Assembly (NCBI GenBank): GCA_963693105.1
Contig: OY843752.1
Span: 1,769,961 to 1,833,960, forward strand
Length of the DNA: 64,000 bases
Direction: 5' to 3'
DNA from: Oxydemutator sp963693105
GTDB taxonomy: Bacteria > Pseudomonadota > Gammaproteobacteria > Poriferisulfidales > Oxydemutatoraceae
The notes under the pieces are model-generated. The model saw nothing but the letters and a program-made list of their open reading frames with translations, was not told the DNA's origin and made no database searches. Below are positions 61,860-64,000 of this stretch, in pieces; the first letter of the stretch is position 1, and every line of letters starts with the position of its first letter. The position numbers and the translations under genes were made by a program.

Positions 61860-63125
61860 TCACGATGAAAAATGATGTTCGATGCACGCCGGCAGTTCGC
61901 CCAGCGGCTTTCTCTGCTGCGAGCCGTCGCCGCGCATGTCCTTGACCGTGGCCACGCCGTCGCGCACTTCGTCGTCGCCGATGATCAGGGCGAGTTTCGA
62001 GTCCGACTTGTCGGCGCGGCGCATCTGCGCCTTGATGCTGCCGCCGCCGCAATTCACGACAAACCGCAGATGCGGCATGCGGTTCCGCAATTGCACGGCG
62101 AGGCGGTGAACCTCGCGTTGCGCCTGTTCGCCGACGACCACCGCGTACACATCGAGGCCGGCAAGCGGGCGCGTTTGCGGATTGGCGAGCAGCGCGATGC
62201 GGTCTATGCCGAAGGCGCAGCCGGCGGCGGGCGTCGCGCGCCCGCCCAGGCGCTCGACCAGCCCGTCGTAGCGCCCGCCGGCGCAAACCGTGGACTGCGA
62301 GCCGCCGTCCGGGGCGACCCATTCAAACACCGTCCCCGTGTAGTAATCCAGCCCCCGCACCAGCAGCGGGTCCGGCGTGAAGGCGATGTCCAGATCGCCC
62401 AGCATCCGCTGCAGCGACTCGAAGTGCTCGCGCGACTCCGAATCCAGGTAAGCGTCCATACGCGGCGCCTGCCCGACGACCTTGCGCGTGTCCGGGTTCT
62501 TGCTGTCGAGTACCCGCAGCGGGTTGTCGCGCATCCGCGCGCGCGCCTCGGCGTCGAGTTCGTCGGCGCGTGACTCGAAGTATTCGACGAGGGCGGCGCG
62601 GTATTGGCGCCGGCTTTGTTCGGTGCCGAGCGAGTTCAGCCTCAGTTGCAGGCCCTGCACACCGAGACGCCGCCACACGCGGTCGCACAGGGCGATGATC
62701 TCGGCGTCCGCGTCCGGCGTGCCGACGCCGAAGACCTCGGCGCCGGCCTGGTAGAACTGGCGCCGGCGCCCTTTCTGGGGGCGCTCGTGGCGGAAGAACG
62801 GGCCTGCATACCACAGCCGGCGCTGGCTGTTCAGCAGGCCGTGTTCAAGCGCCGCGCGCACGCAGCCCGCCGTGCCCTCGGGGCGCAACGTCAGCGACTC
62901 GCCGTTGCGGTCGTCGAAGGTGTACATTTCCTTTTGCACGATGTCGGTGGCGGCGCCGATGGAGCGCGCGAACAACCCGGTCTTCTCCAGCAGCGGCAGG
63001 CGGATTTCATCGTAGCCGAACGACCGGAATACTTCGATGCATGCGGTCTCGATGTCTCTCAGCGCGGCGCTTTCATCGGGCAGGGCGTCGGCCATGCCGC
63101 GAACGGATTGGAGCAAGGCACTCAT
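61860..63125 (-). CDS. hisS: histidyl-tRNA synthetase
   Basis: Class II synthetase. Motif 1 region FGYDEIRLPLLE, motif 2 LTLRPEGTAGCVRA with FRHERPQKGRRRQFYQ, the HisA motif GLDYYTGTVFEW, motif 3 AAGCAFGIDRIALL, and a C-terminal anticodon-binding domain. 421 aa. Overlaps the rodZ stop by four bases. ispG, which often lies between rodZ and hisS, is absent. Confidence 0.96.
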   Translation of the reverse strand: MSALLQSVRGMADALPDESAALRDIETACIEVFRSFGYDEIRLPLLEKTGLFARSIGAATDIVQKEMYTFDDRNGESLTLRPEGTAGCVRAALEHGLLNSQRRLWYAGPFFRHERPQKGRRRQFYQAGAEVFGVGTPDADAEIIALCDRVWRRLGVQGLQLRLNSLGTEQSRRQYRAALVEYFESRADELDAEARARMRDNPLRVLDSKNPDTRKVVGQAPRMDAYLDSESREHFESLQRMLGDLDIAFTPDPLLVRGLDYYTGTVFEWVAPDGGSQSTVCAGGRYDGLVERLGGRATPAAGCAFGIDRIALLANPQTRPLAGLDVYAVVVGEQAQREVHRLAVQLRNRMPHLRFVVNCGGGSIKAQMRRADKSDSKLALIIGDDEVRDGVATVKDMRGDGSQQRKPLGELPACIEHHFSS

Positions 63126-63982
63126 TCCTGTCCCGGGATTTTCTCAAGGTGGAAAAAGGCGGTGTTGTTGAAATTGTTGACGTGGGGGGCCAGGTTGTAT
63201 TCGGCGCCGTCGAACCACAGGCGGATGCCGCGGGCGTCGCCCAGCGCGAAATACATCGGCAGCAGCAGGCTGTCGAAGTGATTTTCATAGCCGACGGGGA
63301 CGATGCGGTGGATTACCTTGTTGCGGTCGCCGTCGTGTATCAGCACCCAGCTTCTCATGCCGGCGGAAATGGTCATCGAGACGTGGTGCGTCTCCCTGAC
63401 GGGCGCGGACGGCTCCCCGGCGTTCTCCCCTTGCGCCTGCGATTCTTCGTCGCCGCCGCGACCGGCCTGCTGCTCGACCTCGTCCTGCAACCGGCCAATG
63501 GCTTCGGAGCCGTCGCTCCATTCCTCCGGCTCGGCGAATTCCTCCTGCAACGCGCCCGTGTGCCCGGATTCAGGACCGGTCTGCGAGCCGAGTTGCAGCA
63601 TGTTCTCATTCCACCATATAAAAACGAGTCCGGCGATGGCGATGAACACGACGATGGAACCCCAGATGCGCGTCAATTGCTGAACCCGCTCGTTGATGAC
63701 CGCGTCCGCCGACGGGTTTTCGGACAACGGTTCGCCGCGGGTCACCGCCATGTCCGGGTTGAGGCCGAGCACCGGCTCGTAATCCACGTCGAGGAATGTG
63801 CAGTAAGCGCGGATATAGCCTCGCACGTAAACCAGTTCCGGCAATTCCTCGTATGCGTCCTTTTCAAGATTGACGACCGTGGAAAGGGGCAGATTCAGGG
63901 CATGGGCGACCTCCTCGACGGAGATTCCGCGCTTTTCCCTTTCGTAACTGAGGTATTGTCCTGGCTTTGCGTTTTCGGTCAT
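63122..63982 (-). CDS. rodZ: cytoskeleton protein RodZ
   Basis: Cell-shape protein linking MreB to the envelope. N-terminal helix-turn-helix of HTH_25 type (LSYEREKRGISVEEVAHALNL, quoted in part; VRGYIRAYCTFLDVD), transmembrane helix about 112-130 (SIVVFIAIAGLVFIWW), acidic linker, and a C-terminal DUF4115 domain (WVLIHDGDRNKV, YNLAPHVNNFNNTAF). 286 aa. GGGAG eight bases before ATG 63982. Confidence 0.93.
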   Translation of the reverse strand: MTENAKPGQYLSYEREKRGISVEEVAHALNLPLSTVVNLEKDAYEELPELVYVRGYIRAYCTFLDVDYEPVLGLNPDMAVTRGEPLSENPSADAVINERVQQLTRIWGSIVVFIAIAGLVFIWWNENMLQLGSQTGPESGHTGALQEEFAEPEEWSDGSEAIGRLQDEVEQQAGRGGDEESQAQGENAGEPSAPVRETHHVSMTISAGMRSWVLIHDGDRNKVIHRIVPVGYENHFDSLLLPMYFALGDARGIRLWFDGAEYNLAPHVNNFNNTAFFHLEKIPGQE

Positions 63983-64000
63983 GGGTTCGCTCCCGGCGAG

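Overview
The window is a gene-dense, GC-rich stretch of a bacterial chromosome, most likely from an uncultured gammaproteobacterium. This rests on gene order: rodZ-hisS-yfgM-bamB-der, maf beside yceD-rpmF-plsX-fabH, rpoN-hpf-ptsN-hprK-rapZ followed by regulatory PTS genes, and degP/mucD beside nadB. Four-base stop/start overlaps (ATGA or GTGA) recur, so many genes are probably translationally coupled.

Layout. 1-9120 (minus) is one uninterrupted reading frame of at least 3,040 codons that runs off the left edge. It encodes a secreted repeat protein built from Calx-beta-like and PKD-like domains plus a twice-used cysteine-containing module. 9.3-11.8 kb holds rluC, sppA and maf. A secreted subtilisin-like protease (11963-14563) sits between maf and the lipid operon yceD-rpmF-plsX-fabH, which continues into a family 5 uracil-DNA glycosylase, uvrC and pgsA. 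Three tRNAs (Gly, Cys, Leu) follow, then a type II NADH dehydrogenase with a cyclic-nucleotide-binding-like tail, two tandem GT25-like genes (the second frameshifted), a beta-barrel protein and kdsC.

25.8-33.6 kb is a regulatory block: sigma-54, the hibernation factor, EIIA-Ntr, HPr kinase, RapZ, an EIIA of the mannose family, HPr and Enzyme I, then an MgtE magnesium transporter. No sugar permease is present, so the PTS looks purely regulatory. 33.7-40.5 kb (minus) carries tkt-gap-pgk-pyk-fba (class I), a central carbon operon. Next are degP with a translationally coupled membrane-fusion-like protein, and the divergent nadB.

44.7-49.2 kb is an AT-richer accessory island: an intact type II restriction-modification pair (PmeII-like endonuclease plus methyltransferase), then fragments of a type I locus (hsdM', DUF1016', hsdR') around an intact DUF4062/RecG-like ATP-binding protein. 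That protein carries twenty in-frame copies of a 12-bp repeat (DEAQ). After orn and a small cytochrome c comes a type IV/MSHA-like pilus operon with a fused PilM-PilN, PilO, PilP, a lipoprotein secretin and a short PilB/GspE ATPase. A tRNA-Leu precedes a second small accessory patch (AlkB-like dioxygenase, GIY-YIG nuclease). The window ends in purine salvage (hpt, nucleoside phosphorylase) and der-bamB-yfgM-hisS-rodZ.

The most unusual items are the edge-spanning giant protein with its internal duplications and unassigned module, the decayed type I restriction locus with its DEAQ minisatellite, the uracil-DNA glycosylase with no ordinary start codon, the PilM-PilN fusion, and the frameshifted glycosyltransferase copy.
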